From Acanthaster planci (Eukaryota; Echinodermata; Asteroidea; Valvatida; Acanthasteridae): a stretch of DNA of 64,000 nt. The notes below the pieces were generated by a model. The model was not told where the DNA came from. It saw only the letters and a program-made list of their open reading frames with translations, and ran no database searches. Positions 1-15,000 of this stretch are shown here, one piece after another (the stretch's first letter is position 1; each line of letters starts with the position of its first letter). The stretch lies in NCBI RefSeq assembly GCF_001949145.1, contig NW_019091355.1, forward strand, positions 1,699,107 through 1,763,106, read 5' to 3'. The position numbers and the translations under genes were made by a program.

Positions 1-3000
1 TGATTCTCAGGATATCCAATGTACTAACCCAAGGAAACATTTAACATACAACCTCAAATCAATGGTGCACTGTACACCAGTAATTCCAGAAATTAGCGGT
101 CCATTTTTTTTTCATGTCCCTGTCACATCTGACAAATGATTTTGGAAGTTCAAGACACATTTTCTGATTTTCAGGAGTGATGAATTAATGCAAACAACCT
201 GCCAAACAAATAGTGACAGTTTGAAATCAATTCCGGTAATATTTCCATGCCAAATAACAAAGGTCAGATGTAACAGGGACAAAAAATGTCACACTTTTAG
301 ACCCTAATATCTGGAATTACCAATATGTCCATTTATGCATGTACAGATGTACCAATAATATTTAATAAATCAATACGTTTACATGCCCGGAACTCAAGAG
401 CCACCTTAAGCAAATCTATCTAGTTTTGTGAGATTTTTTTTTTTTGTCGGAAGTATTGATTTTCAACCACCAACACACAAGTCAAATGTTAAAACTATTG
501 AAGGCCGTTATGTGGAAGTTAAAATGTATCAGAAAGTATCAGGTGCATATAACAGCCAAGCGTTAACATTTTGGATGTGATGGGAGGGAAGTGTCTGTTA
601 TGGGACCCATCCTTAGTCTACAAGTAGACACCAAAGAAAGTTTTCCTATTTCTGTGCTTTTTCTGCTCCCCTCCAAAACTTTGACCCTCTCAATCTAAAC
701 TGTTCATGTACATGTGTACATGTGACCAAAAAATATTACACATATTCCCAGAAGTACGGTGCACTACTCTTCTACTCTTAATAAGAAATAACCTACGACA
801 GAAGACAGACAGCTACAGTACACATAACACTAACAGTGGAAATTCCCTGCATTAAAATCTCACACAGCACTCACTGTTTGAGTGTTTTCTGTAATAGTGC
901 AGAATCAAAGGGTTTTTTTACCCCAAAGCTTTCAATACCGGTAGCTTTGGACAAGGCAGGCTATAAAAAGAATAAAAGAAGAACGAAACCTATACATGGC
1001 AGGTAGGAAGCAGGGACTTTGAATAAACACTTGAGCTATACATTTACTAACGCTGGCTGCATTTCTCCCCTAGGGCTTGTGATGTTGCTGGCTGAAAGCA
1101 CTAGTCAAGTAGAAAATTCCAGCCAGTGTACAAAGAGTGAAAGAAGGAAAAACCTCAACTAGCAAAGTTTCAATTTCTCACTTTGATCTCTGGGATGTTC
1201 GGCGAGCAGCGCAACATGCATTTTCTTTACCACAAATCATGTTCTCACATTGCTCCAACATCCTCCGGGAACTAGACTGGTTTTGAAGTGGTATACAGAT
1301 TAGCTGCCATCAGCTGAAGGATTTTAGGTGAAAATTGAACAGCTGAGGAACAACCGAAAATATTATGGTGGCCAATTTGTTTCTGTACTCTGGAAGAGGA
1401 CTATTGATTCCTCCCTTGAACAGAGAGAGGGTTAGTGGTGGTGGTGTTGTTGTTTGCGGCGATCACAAAGTTGAAAGTACTGCGGCCTGTCAGCCCCACT
1501 CCGGCCATGGACATGCAAATCAGCCAGCCTTTTGTTGGTGCGTTCCAACTGGATTAAACCTCTGGGATGTCTTACAGGAATGGAATGCAGGGACCCTTCT
1601 AAAGCACGCACCATCGTTAATATTGAAAGGTGTAGGGCAAGGCAAGGAGGGGGTGTCTCAGACTGGATTGAGATGAAGACGCTCTAAAACATTCTGAAAC
1701 TAGACAGTAAAGAGTGAACCTATTCACCAAAATGTCCAAACATAAAAACCGTTCCCAAACTTCAAGAAAACACGTACATGTACGGTAGGTAATACATGTA
1801 CATTGTACCAAAGTTCTTTTTTTTCTGACTCCCACGATATTTGTCAAGGATTGGCTCTGATACTCTTGCCTTAAAATTTCAAGCACACAAAGTTTACACA
1901 CAGATTAATACTGTGAGTGTTCAGGGTTAATAGCTAGGCCTGTCTGTCATGTAAAAAAAACCTGCTGATGACTTTTCACACAGAGGTAGGGCCCATAGCC
2001 CTTATTCTTATGGGGGAAGCATACACATGTACATATGACACTTCCTAACAGTACAAGACTGAGTTGCAAAGTGCTAGAGCCAATGTAAAAGAATAAGTAC
2101 GTTTTGAAGAGTGAAAAGCAAAACTGAAGGGCAACGTAAATCAATAAGAACCCTTAGCTTTTTACACCCGTAAAATGTCCTCTTTCATCAGGACGCTGAA
2201 CTAAGAGATACATCAAATGTCACACAAGGCTCAATTTGCTCGTCCTATCAATGCAAAACTGAAACAAAACGATTAACAGAGGGCCTACATGTACAACTCA
2301 TTTTGTGGGACTCAGTTACATTACATGTTTGCTGTTTTGTCCCTTTTTGAACAAAGCTTGTTTTGTTTACTCCTTGTCTTCATCTGAATTCAGGAGCACG
2401 TAGTGAACAGGTCCTACAGCAAACACTTCAGTCCCGAGGGGAAAAAGACACCACTGGGGAAGAAGCAAATTGTGAAATTTCAGGAATGCCGAGAGGTGTG
2501 CAGTGAATAGAAATCTTCATAAATAATGAAAAGCAGGTAATAGAAATGTCTTCCTCTTCCCTCAGGCCGTGGGGACCAGGAGCACTCAATCTCCCCCCCC
2601 CCCAATCGATGTCAGGGGGAATAGATGTTTGGCCACTCGGCCTGACCAATAGGCGCACCATTGTCCCAAGTTATTAATTATTAACACCATGGGGTGTACA
2701 AAGATCGGGAAAGACTAGGGCTAATACCACTGGGCATACTGCAATTGAGGGCTGCGCCTATGAGTGTTCAGGGAAGATTTGTTGCAGAGTTAAGAAGATT
2801 GGTGTCTGTACACATATACCTGTAAGAAAATTGACAACGGGTCCACAACCTGCAGAATGTTGGCAAGAAGCCATAATATGGAATCAATTTCTTGAATTTC
2901 ATTTCTTCCTTGCTAACCTGATCACTCACTTTTTACATCTACTCCAATCTTCCAGTGGGATCATAAGATCTATTTCAAATTACGCATTACATGTAATCTT

Positions 3001-4569
3001 TCATATTTGTCTTGAACACCAATTTTCTCAGCTTCTAATGCAGCATGTAACATACACGTACATGTAATGTCACAAAATTGTAAGAATTGGTTTTCTTAAG
3101 ACAGAAAAAAGGACTGATTGCATAACACAAACTCCATCAATGAACAATCAGGATTGTGAACAAAACTCATGAGAAAAACTCATTAGTAATAATATTAGCA
3201 CTCATATCATTTGTCTTCTACATGGTTGCTTTTATAGTTTCCACCTACATGTACATCATGTACATGTACGTACAAGAAGTGCTTGTTCCCTTACTCCAAA
3301 CAAGGCCTCATTAGGGGCTTTACATAAGGAAAGTAAGACAAATATCCAAATACTTGCCAAGAATTTCCTTGGGAGCAAGATTGCACCTTCCTGAAACTCA
3401 CGTTGTATGTAACTTCTAGTCTCTCTGCATTTTTTAAAGAACCTTCTGAACCAAACAAGTGTACGGAAATGTAACATTCATGGTACTGAAGGACCCTCAG
3501 TCTGGGCAAAAGCAATCAAAATCAGACAAAATAGTTGGGTCGATTTGGAAGGGTACAGACAGCATGTCTGGATGGAGGGGCACAGTTTGAGCCAGAGAGA
3601 TGTGTCATTTTATTCATTTTTCAGGGCATTATCCATGTCACTTTTACAATACTGTCATAAACATTGTACATGCAAAATCGGCCACCACAAATGCACAGTA
3701 GCTAACGTGTAATACAGAAGCCAACATCTTTAATGCAGAGGACATACATGTACACCACCTGCTGTGGTATTTAACAAGATGTACAACAATGTGAAGAGTG
3801 GGAAGCCATGTGTAACACCAGTAGCGGACAGTTGGTCACCTGGTGGTTGCTGGAAAGATCTCCCTTGGGAAACAAGTAATTGGAGCAATTACAGAGGACT
3901 GCCCCCTCAGTCCAGCCAAAAAATAAAAAACCCACACACACACAACCTTGTGGCACCAGCAGAGAGCACAGAGCTATTAAATCACTTACAGCATACAGAC
4001 AGAGGGGTACAAGTGAGGTGCTAGAGTACAGAGGAAGGGGTACAAGTGTGGTGCACAGTTTCCAGGTAAACGATAGCTTGGTAGTCTTTTTTTTCCTAAT
4101 GGTACATGCGTACATACATATGGGGTTAATTTACACCAAGCACCCTTCCTCCATCTCAGGAATGACTGTCCATTAAACATGTACAACATATGTAGGTTAA
4201 TGATCCCAATGTGTTGAGCATTGTAAGATGTTTCGTGAGGTTCTATGATCTTTCAATATTGATTTGAATGATTCCTACTCATGTTAATGTGTGTATGTTA
4301 CAGCAACAATATGTAGAAAGTTGAAATAAAAGCAGCATTATCACACTTCAAACTGCATCTGCACGAGTTCCCTAAAAATAATGTTACGATGTACATAAAT
4401 TATTCGCAGTCTCATTCAACTAATTGTTTGCTCCCATCAAATCCAAATACTGGTACCTTCTGAGTGTGACACAGCCCTATTGATTTACATACACATGTAT
4501 GTTTGGTTCAGAGATATATTTGATGACTTAACTCCTCTGCTTGGCTTTCAGAATTCTAAAAAAAAATTT

Positions 4570-5090
4570 CAATGTGTGTTTTGTATTTTGTTCACTCGTT
4601 GCCATCTTGGCGACATTCAGAACTCAAGTTTCCGGTAATACTCCAGCTGAGCAAGGCTACGTGCCACTGCCGCAAAACTGATGGCCGTCGACAGCATTCA
4701 GCCGCCATGAAAATGAAAAACGATTCTCATCATAACACGCTGCCTCCTCCCTTGTAAACACCTGAACGGATGATTCATCTCATCCAATGATACCCCCCCT
4801 CCACCGCTAGCTGACAACAACACAGACCCCACAACAACCATCCTCCCCTCAAAAATATACAGAAATCATTCCTCTGGCTAGGCGACCGGCATGAGACGTC
4901 GCCGCTGCAATGTGCCCGCATCACGCTCTCCTCCCCCCCCCCTCCTTCCGTCGGAAACCTACTGTTGTTGATTATGCGCTTGCCTGGATATCAAGCTGAC
5001 TCATCCAGGGTTCGGATGAAAAAGCGAATCATCCCGAATGGGAGTATTGACCTGCACTGAAGCTGTCTGGAGTACTGCCCGAGAACAGCT
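4570..5090. promoter_or_regulatory. GC-richer island inside the long intron, candidate regulatory element
   Basis: This patch is richer in GC and CpG than its surroundings. It contains a YY1-like core on the minus strand (CAAGATGGC, near 4600-4610), a CCGCCATG stretch and a C-rich tract near 4931-4941. No exon with good splice sites is visible. An intronic enhancer or alternative promoter is inferred from composition only. Confidence 0.22.
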
Positions 5091-5140
5091 GTGCATGGGA
5101 GCTGAGATAAACAACAACACCTTTGTAAGGTCTACCAAAG

Positions 5141-5160
5141 CACACACACACACACACACA
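5141..5160. repeat. (CA)10 microsatellite
   Basis: Ten uninterrupted CA dinucleotides, read directly from the sequence, followed by AATTAAAA. No gene context beyond the long intron. Confidence 0.95.
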
Positions 5161-6111
5161 AATTAAAATGGACTGACATCTGCTTAAAGCAATCTCCTCT
5201 CATTGTGTGGCATTGTTTGAAACACAATCTGCCCGTGCATTTACTGAACTAGACCATTTCCTTTTATATCCTCCATCAAAGCAAATGACTATTTTTGCCT
5301 TCAAAATCACCTCATAAAGACAATTTTGTAATACCCCGATTGAAGGGAAAAAAATTATTAACAGCACGAGCTGTCATGTCTTTGTCCTTCCAATTGCTTT
5401 TAAGAAGCCTCGGGAGAATTGCAACAAGGAAGGAAAATATGGTTCAGTGGAGGGTGTTTTTCTTCGATCAAAGACCTGAGGATAATATCATCAGTTCATC
5501 TATGGTCGGTGTAAACAAGTGATGGAGTCATTCACCGACAACCACTTGGGATAGGGAGAAATTCTCCAGGCCGGCATCAAACAACAACTCACCAATGTCA
5601 AAACAATCTTTCCTCTCTCTACCTTGTCTTCCTCGGCCCACTCACAGAAAAGTAATCACTCTGTCCAGCCGTCAATTTATTTCTAATTTCCTTTGTTCAA
5701 GGCCTTTTGTTTAATTGAACTCAGAGAGAAAGGTGAGGGCACTTTAGAATGATTTTGTAGTGAGCGCCTTACGGAAGGATCTCGTCCTCAGCTGAGGCTC
5801 CTGACTGATGAATGCATGGCTACATGCATGACTGAGGTCACAATCCCAATTTTAACAGTTCTTGGAAACTTGTGGTGACTTTTATAGAGGTTGAGAAAAT
5901 TTCCCAGGAATTTGGGGAAAAGGAGGAAACCTGTAGAAATTTTGGGAAATGTGGCAACAAACAGGTGGGATATTTACCCAAGAAAACTTTTCTTGATTTA
6001 GCTATAATAAAATTTCTAAAAAATCTCGGTAAAAATTACTTTTTAGGGAGACGTACAGAAGGTTTCAAAGTTGTACAGGACCTGTAGAAGTAATGATTAA
6101 CTTTTCAGCTC

Positions 6112-6185
6112 AGTGACTGAAGCCGCATTTGGGATTCTTTCGTTTTGTAGTGACTGAAGCCTCATTTGGGATTCTTTCGTTTTGC
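6112..6185. repeat. Two tandem copies of a 37-bp unit
   Basis: The unit starting AGTGACTGAAGCC and ending CGTTTTG(T/C) is present at 6112-6148 and again at 6149-6185, with two mismatches. It is a simple local duplication with no coding potential and no inverted ends. Confidence 0.9.
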
Positions 6186-7034
6186 AGTGCCTTTCTTCAT
6201 TTTAACTTCTCTAAAATACAACACAAGAAAACTTTTAGTGCTGAAGTTCAAACTTTAAATAAACACAATACAATACAGTCTGCTGCTTGCACATTGTATC
6301 GCTAAACACTCCTTGTCTGAGCTTCCGAATTGCATGGCCAAAAATATTTACTTTCTTCTCCAGGAATGACAAACCAGTGTTTGACCCTTGACTCCTCCCT
6401 AAACTGAATCCCATTAGTGCAATGACACCCAACAGTAATGGTAAACTAAAGATGGAAAAATGTATCAATGTACGTGAGGTTTCTTGGCAGAAAATTTGAG
6501 ACATGTAAAAATGGGTTTCTAAATTTGACATCTAAAACGTCTGGTCTGGCATGCCACAGTCATGATACATGTACATGTAAGTTCATGAATGGTCATCCCT
6601 GACACAAATTGAAACATTATGTCACACAAACTATAATCAAGAGGTGCATATTGCAAGTGCACTCATGTCTCTACAATTTAATCATCAAACGGTTTAGTGG
6701 GGCAATTCACCCCTAAAGTCATTTCGATGCACTGATTAATGCTTTAACTTCACACAAAGTGTAACAAATATTACAGCCCAGTGCCACCTAAGAGAGACAA
6801 ACGGTACAGCGCTGTAGCACTGCATAACATGCATATTGGAGAATGAAAACACATTCGATGCGAATGAAGACAATTCAGCCACTTGACTACCGCAGCAACG
6901 AGGGTAATCACTGCCAATAACTGGGTCTGCTTCGTCGATGTTCCTGCAAATCTGATCACCATAACCAGTCGTGATTCACAGCTAGTGCGCCATCCGATGC
7001 CAGCCGCAACAAGAAGACACTCAGAGCTAATGAG

Positions 7035-7053
7035 TTAATGAATAATCCATTAA
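7035..7053. promoter_or_regulatory. Palindromic homeodomain-type site TTAATG-N7-CATTAA
   Basis: TTAATG and CATTAA form perfect inverted half sites separated by seven bases, each with a TAAT/ATTA homeodomain core. The flanks (7020-7085) are somewhat more complex in sequence than the nearby intron. Binding by a paired- or Antp-class homeodomain is inferred from the motif only. Confidence 0.25.
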
Positions 7054-10000
7054 GGAGCAATCGTGGAGGCCAACTAACCCTCCGGCGTTTCATTCAGTTT
7101 ACTGTAATGGCAACTTCAGATCTGAAGCAGAAAAACAGCCAGACCGTTGTCATTTGTGATTGGGAAGCCATCTCCTAATTTTTGTGAGGGCACCCTCCTT
7201 TTTCTTCACTTTTGGCCCCTCCCCCATCTTTCACCTGTAAAAGCTGTTGCTGCGAAAGCTTATATCTCTCTTAAAATTTAGTTTCTTTAAGGTGCTATCT
7301 CATTAGTACACATGCATGTATTAACGTTCCCAACTTTCAAGTCCATTGATGTGAACAGCGGCAATTATGAAACATGTTTTGAACATATAGCCCATTTATG
7401 CACTCACCACTCGTAAGGGTTTTAACAATTAATTTAATGCAACCAAACATCAATACAAATTGAATTCCCTTGAAATTATTCATTTTACAAACTAGTGTTT
7501 AACGATCCAGGAACCAACTGTGACCAGCTGGTGCAGTCACGTCTGAATCTGTCGGAAGCAATTCTACCGTACAACCCTCTCCTGTCTTATGGATGCATTG
7601 GGCTTAGTGAAACTTTCACAAAACATAGACAAGGCAAAGAAAGGGGAAAAAAGGGAACAAACAAACAAATCAAACAAATATCAACCACCACTGCCAAAGA
7701 CTAATGACACAGAGGATATTTAGAGATGCCATAAAATGCACTGTCTTTACAAGGTCTGTGTCAATATTACGCATGGTGCCACACATGTTCCGGTTCTGCA
7801 GACCCTGGACAGACAAATGCCAGCCCGACAAGTAAATAACCTACATGCATGACATGTACTCTTCCTGCATAATGGGTTATTGCAATTCATGGTGACTGTC
7901 AGATAATGACCCCACTGGCAACGCCAAGCAAATAAATTACGCAAGGTGTAAAAATGCCAGCGTCTTTGCACAAACCCGTGTGCAGTGTCTGTCAATAGTC
8001 TCTGGCATCAGGACCATTTGGTACCGATGGTTCGTCTGATGTATACTCACAGACACTTTCTGATGTTTACAAATGACGTGAACTAAATGTCATCACTTGC
8101 TTACATGTCCGTCACAATTCTACAAAGTGTGCAATTTTTGAATACTTTACTCATCAAAATGCGGGGGGGGGGCTGTAGCCATACCAGGTTTTTTTTTCAA
8201 CGATGCAGAGCATGAATGAGAAGTAATATGTGATACATGTACCAGTAATGTTTGTTGAGCTCTGTGAACTCAAGATTACTGGGCTACAGTGACAGCTGTC
8301 AACATGTGTGCTCTTGACATATTCATTTGTAAGTTATCCATGTGCATGGGGACAGGTTTTGGTTAATTACCACAGTGGATAGAACACAAAGGGAACAAAG
8401 GGTGTTTCCCTGTCCTCGGTGGCCAATCTATTGTCCTTAATAGTGCCTACAGTTTGTCTATGGGAGAGCGTTATATTGTGGGGAACATAGGCCTAATGGT
8501 GGGACAGCCAAACATGACATTGTGTGTAGGGTGTTGTTAAATAATTTTGCACACCAAAATGATCAAAGCTAGATTTTGGATCAAAACCTCTAATCTTGAA
8601 AGTACAATTTTTCAAAGACTCAACAAGGACAAAATGGACTTTTGCTAATCAAATGCTTGAAATTGCCAATCTTTTTCGATCAAAACTATAAAACATCAGC
8701 AATACAACTATTTGAAGCAGATCCACATTTCTGCATCACTGCAAATTCAATTCTCAAACAAATGTTACATGTGTATATCTTTCACATCATGTCCATAAGA
8801 GACATTAAGGAACAGTGTACATGCCCATAAATTATTGATGTGCACGGCATTATTGGAAGCAAACTATCCCCTACTCCTTTCTCAACTCAACGTGTAAATA
8901 CTGCATGATCTTTTGGTTTTGAACATGTTATGACAAAAGTACATGTAACGGAAGGTGTATTATCTCCACTTTAGTGAAAGACAAGTTGAAGACGCAGCAA
9001 CCGCAACATCACAATTTTTTTTTTTTAGGCATGTATAAGATTCTGCCACGTCACATCATCTCTCAAGCCATTTGGAGTTGAATAACCGGCGCGTCTGCCT
9101 CACTTCAACGGCAATTAAAAAGAGTGCACTGGCTGGGAAGAATGGCTAGGCCGGTTTCAGCAGTGTCTGTCAAGAGACAAATTTCTTAGGAATGATTTGT
9201 GTTTTTTGCAGGAAGATCTGCACGAAGGCTCAGTGCATCAACCCTGCCCCTTTAATAAGTGAGCTGGATATCGGTGTTTGTCATTACTGTGAATCAAGTC
9301 GGAATGACAGCTTTTATCTAAATTGAAAAAAATCAGTAGCGTACGTGGATCGTCATAGAGGGCTACTAGGTACAGCCCCTGCAAACAACCTTCACTTCAC
9401 CTGCAATGGGGCCACATTCCCATATTTTTCCCGGGGTACCGGTACAAAAGCTGGTCAACCAGCTAGGAACGTGACATGTAAAATCACTGGTGCATTCAGG
9501 CACAATAATGACAAAAGTGGAGTTTGTTTGCCTTCCCCTCTCTATCTATTTTAGAATTTCCAGCTGTCCTTGATATCCCTAAACACCTCCAAAGAGTGTT
9601 AAAAAAACTGTTTAAACATGTGAGAACCGTAAACATGTGGAGATTTCCGTGTACCGTGTGCACTGGTTTCAGCTCTTTCTTTTCATGCAGGTCCTTACTT
9701 GCAGGTATCTCCTGCAAACTTTCTCGGGCTTAAACTTGTTTAACACATGTGTACATGCACATGTACACATACATGTATACAGTAGGCGTGTTGTTCTATG
9801 TACTTTTTATCCCGTTATGGGGACCACACAAGTGTTGACATTTTGAAGTTATGGGGATCAAAAATACTGTTGGAACAAATTTTTGGCCTCCCAATGTGGT
9901 TCCCACTTTACAAAAGAAACTCCCCTTTAAACAGGGATGGCCTACTCACACATCTGCAACCATTACTATACGCACTCCTTTCTCAATGACAGTGAAAAAA

Positions 10001-10412
10001 ATTCTTGCAAAGACAAGGAATTCTGCTATCAAGTGCTCCCCCCGTGACATTTTCTATGACACACACTTCCCATATTTAAGACAAAAGAAAAACCTTGCTT
10101 GACTTGAATAATATTGAAATGAACAGATATGTTGGGACGATGTACAAATACATGTACATGTATGCACATAGTGAAAGCAATGTGGTTTGATCGCTTCGGT
10201 GGGTATGAATTTGATGATTCAGAACCTGCCCAGGGTTCATTAACCGAGCCCAGAATGCCAGACCACGGCATTCATTTCCACACTGGAACAAGACCAAATG
10301 CATCTTTTGGAAAACGTTCTTTTTTCAGCGCCTGCACGGAGTGACTCAGGGATAAAGAAGTTCAAGGATCGTAGGCCTATAATCGGATTTCTGAAGCAAT
10401 GCAGAGCAAGGT

Positions 10413-10445
<33 letters not shown>

Positions 10446-10446
10446 G
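10413..10446. repeat. GA-rich microsatellite
   Basis: A (GA)n tract with one CA interruption, running into a G run. Read directly from the sequence. Confidence 0.9.
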
Positions 10447-11998
10447 GGGGAGAGGAATGCTAGAATGTAAACAACATGTTTGTGACATGTCGATAGGGGT
10501 TGAGAGGCGAGAACCCGGCATGCATAACGCATGGACTGATCTCACCTCCAGGACTGACACAAGAGTAAGTCTTAACAGAACTTCAAGAAAAGTTTAATGA
10601 CGCAGTAGTTATTCATGTGCGCAAATATATGTGTGTATGTTCATGCCCGTTTCCACCATACATGCATGTGTGCATGTATTCTGGCACAGCAGAATGTTGC
10701 TATCCAAGATGAATTTCTCACAACCATGAGCAAGTTCTCACCAGTCAATTACAGGCCATTCAAAAGTGACTCCATCTAAAGTCACTTCAGAGACTATTCA
10801 AATGAAATGCCTCCATTTTTTCTGCCAGTGTTAGGTACATGTAGATGTATCCTGGTCCTCGAGATAATTTGAATTAAACACGATTGACTACACTACTACT
10901 CAGACATTTACAATCTCAGCTAAATTTAGTGAAATGGATTTAAGTAAGCTTTCATCTACTGGTCCCATCTTTCAACTGTCAGATTCCTTCAAAACCCCTT
11001 CTGAAGCATATTTGCTGAAATTCGAACTTATGAAAAGGAAGTACATTTTTTACACAAACAGCGAAGGATGTGAGTCTTAGAGTAGGCTACTCCAGCCCGT
11101 CTAGCCCCAAACAAAGCAAAATCAAGAAAACCAAATGCTTAAAAATCCCCCAAAATCAAACAAAATTATAAATGGCAATAAGAAGACCCAAACAGAATGC
11201 AAAAGGGCGTGCAAATCAAGGATTGCCGATAACACAATTTTAATTGCAGGAGCATTCCGAGTTTGTCCCCAGCCTGGGTTATTTGTAATGTAGGCCTACA
11301 AGATCTTTCCCCAGCTATGGCTTCATTGAAACCGGGCACATACATGTACCAGTACATGTAGCCTGCCAAGCTGAGATCTTTTAGCTTCCACAGCTCCACT
11401 CTCAATACGCAAACATTCTCACATTACTGTCTGATAAGTCTCATTAAATTCTTATGTTTTTCTGTAGCGTACTGAGGTGAGGACAGGTGATTTAAACACT
11501 TTGGAAAAAGGCTTTCTACTCCAAATCATGCATGGCAACATTACTTCATCACAGAAATGTTATTCTTCATTACAGCTTTGTCTAAATTTAATGTAATGTA
11601 GATGTAAAATGAGCCAGACATTACATTCCACCGGGACCACTAATTTGCTGCCAGGATGCACTTCCAATCTTTGCCTGCTGCCAGAAAAGGCCCCATTCTA
11701 TTGGGACACACTATCACCTGTCAAAAAAAAACAAAAGATTAGGGCGGGATCAAGCACCACAGCCCGAAACAAACAACACCCGGCCACGATCACCCGTTGG
11801 CCAAGTCATCCCTCATCAGTCAGGGAGCCTGCCATAGGAGACTACAGCCGCTGTTATGAATAATCAATACCCTGCTGGACAGCTAGATGGGTTGAAAAGA
11901 AAGTGGGGGGTGATAACATCCTGCAAATGCATGTAACATTTCTGTGGCTGTGAAACCCTCCCCCCCAAAAAAATTACAAGTTTGGCTGAATTCTAAAT

Positions 11999-12042
11999 CA
12001 TCCTTTCCCTAGTCTAATCAGAATTAGACTAGGGAAAGGATG
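11999..12042. repeat. Perfect 20-bp hairpin with 4-base loop
   Basis: The left arm (11999-12018) and right arm (12023-12042) are exact reverse complements around the loop CAGA. Such a long perfect stem is unusual here. The lack of bulges and the very short loop argue against an ordinary miRNA precursor. A remnant of a palindromic insertion or a cruciform-forming site is equally possible. Confidence 0.85.
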
Positions 12043-15000
12043 CTAGTTTGATTGCATCTGTCACGCTTTTGTTGGCCATGCATCAAAATTGACAGGGCTG
12101 TTAATGGCAGAACCAAGCTACAGTACACTTTGTAAACAAGCAGACATGCCTGCATGCACACGTAAGTATATATATCAATCTGAATTTAATGGCAGCAAGT
12201 ACACTGACTTTTGTACCATGATTACAACTTAAAATAAGTTATGAAAACATGAACAGATGCTAGCATACAGTCTTCAGTAACATCCCACTGTGGGTCATGC
12301 AATTCTAATTGATGAATGGCAATTGCACTTCTTTTCCCAGTGGGATGAGTGAGTCCTGCGAACAGATCAGAGCTGTTACAGAAATTGGGGCAAATACATG
12401 TACACATCGTCCAACAACCAGTACCGGTAGACTGTGACTTAACCCAATTGGAAAGTGCTTTTTGGACAGAACTGGCATTTCCTCTGAATGACATTTCCGA
12501 TCCGATTAGAAAACTGCCACCGAACAGGGCAGCCTACCAGTAAAAAAAAAATAAACGGAGGTTTCCTTTTCCATGACACCAGTAGCAGAAAGATCAGTAA
12601 TTTTTGAATACCTTACGAAATATGACTTCGTTTTTTTTCATTTTGCAATTTCAAGAAGTTGAACTTGACCGCATTAGTACAGTATGAGCCATACTCTGTT
12701 CTTTTATTTTCACACTGAGGATAAAGGGTATGAAATTGCCCAAAACCAAAAGGTGTCCACCTAAATATTAGGAACAGCGCATCCTGCTAAAACTAGCAGA
12801 CCATTGGAATTAATTACTCAAAGCTTTATTAGACAGAATCATACACTGTGTAAATTTGTACATTTCAAGCAAGCATTGACATAGCCATTCAAGCGAGATA
12901 TCTGGGGCAAAGGTGAACGGACTGACAAGGGATGAGACGACATCATCCGTGATACATGTACATGGACCAGCAGCTGCTATAAATAACACAGTCCACCACG
13001 GGCAATATTTGCTCTCTGCATTGTGGAATTTGTCAGGCCACAGAACAAAACTGGCAAAACAGTCGTAAACAAAACTGTTCTTGTTTCCCCCCAAGCCAAA
13101 ACCAGGTGGGGTTAATTGTTAAACAAATTTAGGGAGTAGGAGATTGAAGTGCTAAGTGTGGAATGAAAGATGCAACACACCTTCCATCCCAGCCATTCCT
13201 ACCTGTATGAGTGCACTTAAAAAAAATTCCAGCAGACAAGAGTACCCAGATTAAGTTGGAGTGCAGCTAGGGGCTTAAACTTGCTGCAAAAACTTGTATT
13301 AATATTTTACTTGTGTTCAAGCAGGCCCCATCATTTTCTAAATTAAGCTGTCTTTTGCACTCGGCTCCGATATTTGCATGCCGTTAAGTCTGAAAATTTG
13401 TTAATAATCCACAAAGAAACTTATTTCAGACAAATCAATCAACACTATCAACTGGTTTATCTAGATATTATAATCTTTCATCTAAATTTACAATATGACT
13501 GTCATCTGTCTTGATAGTGAATGCTGGCGGGGAGTAACAGTTCAGTTATACAGATTATACAGTTTTTAATGAGAAGACATTTAAAGCACCTGAGTTTTTT
13601 AAACCAGTTTATGTCCATTTCAGATTCTTTCTTTCCTTAAACAAGAAGCAATCGCTGCAGTGCATGTTTAGACTGGAGTCCGCAAAGTAATCTGTTGAAC
13701 TCAACTCACATCGAGGGCATTTTTTCATAAAAACCGTTGTGCACAACATGTTGACATGTTCCTGGTAGGTTTTTTTTCTGCATTCATTTGCGGAAACTAA
13801 GAGCAAGCACTCGGACAGAAACAGTCTCGCTAAATTCAGTGACATCAAAAAATAAACTCACTCCAGTTCCATATTCTCCCTTATGTGCCCCCCCTAACAC
13901 CAAGGAAAATCCCGAGGCACCAAGTAAAAAAAAAAAATGAAGTAAAAAAAAAATGAATTAAAAAAAAAAGGTGCAGACAGGTAGTGCAATCAGCAAGCAC
14001 TGTATGGTGTGAGCGTAAGTGCCTGTTGAGAAAAATATTTGCATAACCCGTTCAGGGTACCTTTATTTGTGCCTTACACATGTTTGTCAGGAGTTTATAC
14101 GGGGCCGGGGAAGCAAAGTACAAAACGACAAATAGACAAGGGTTATTCCATTCAGCCTTTAAAAAAAAAAAAACTAAGTGCCTCGGCTCCGATTGGACGG
14201 TTTCATTTTGTGTGTGTGTGTGCGCGTACACACAAACCCAGAGAGCCTGGGCACTGTACAGCCGGACGGATTCCCATGAATGGGGCTTTATTTTTATCAC
14301 TGGCGCGCTGTTTTCTGGCGAGCACAATAGAATCGGAGAGGCTTGGACTTTAGCACAAACATACCCATTGTTATGGACCTGGGGAGACCCAGAACCGAGC
14401 TGGTTTCTTTTGGCAACAACAAGTTGACAAGGGAAGGGCAAAGGAATTAAAAAAAAATGTAAGGGGAGAGGGCCTGTCCATTTCTGTTTGGATCTGCACA
14501 GGAGAAGAGGCAACCTGTGCAAACTGTATCTTCTGGAAAGTTCAACAGCAAGTATCACTACATACAGCTTCTCCAAACTTCCAAATTTTCTTCAACTTAC
14601 AACTGTCCACTTCAATGAAATCCTAAACCAACACCACTGGCAATCATCATGGCACATACGGGTTGTGGTACATATAGTTTGGCTGAAGACTCAATAAAAA
14701 AGCCCACAGAAGCTCTGGAGAACAAAGTGTGTTGAAACTTGACAGCAATTACCTACACAGCGACTCAAAATTTACTTTCATGTATGCAATCCAACGACCC
14801 AACCACTTTAATTTTTCATGTGACTTGATGATGTCCTAATTAGATTACAGCACACTGCTGGACTTTTAAGAGGATTCAAAGGCTCCCTGTAAAACTGTCA
14901 AGGGAGCTTGGATTAAGAGTCTGGAACTGTTTGTATCAGAAAATACACCTGAGTCTCTTTGCAGAAACAAAAATGTTTTCACCAACTATTATTAGCAGTC

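Noticed and set aside
14052-14576. 174-codon minus-strand open frame
   Set aside because: It contains homopolymer-encoded Lys/Phe runs and microsatellite-encoded His/Thr runs, has no family motif and has open frames on the other strand over the same bases, as expected by chance.
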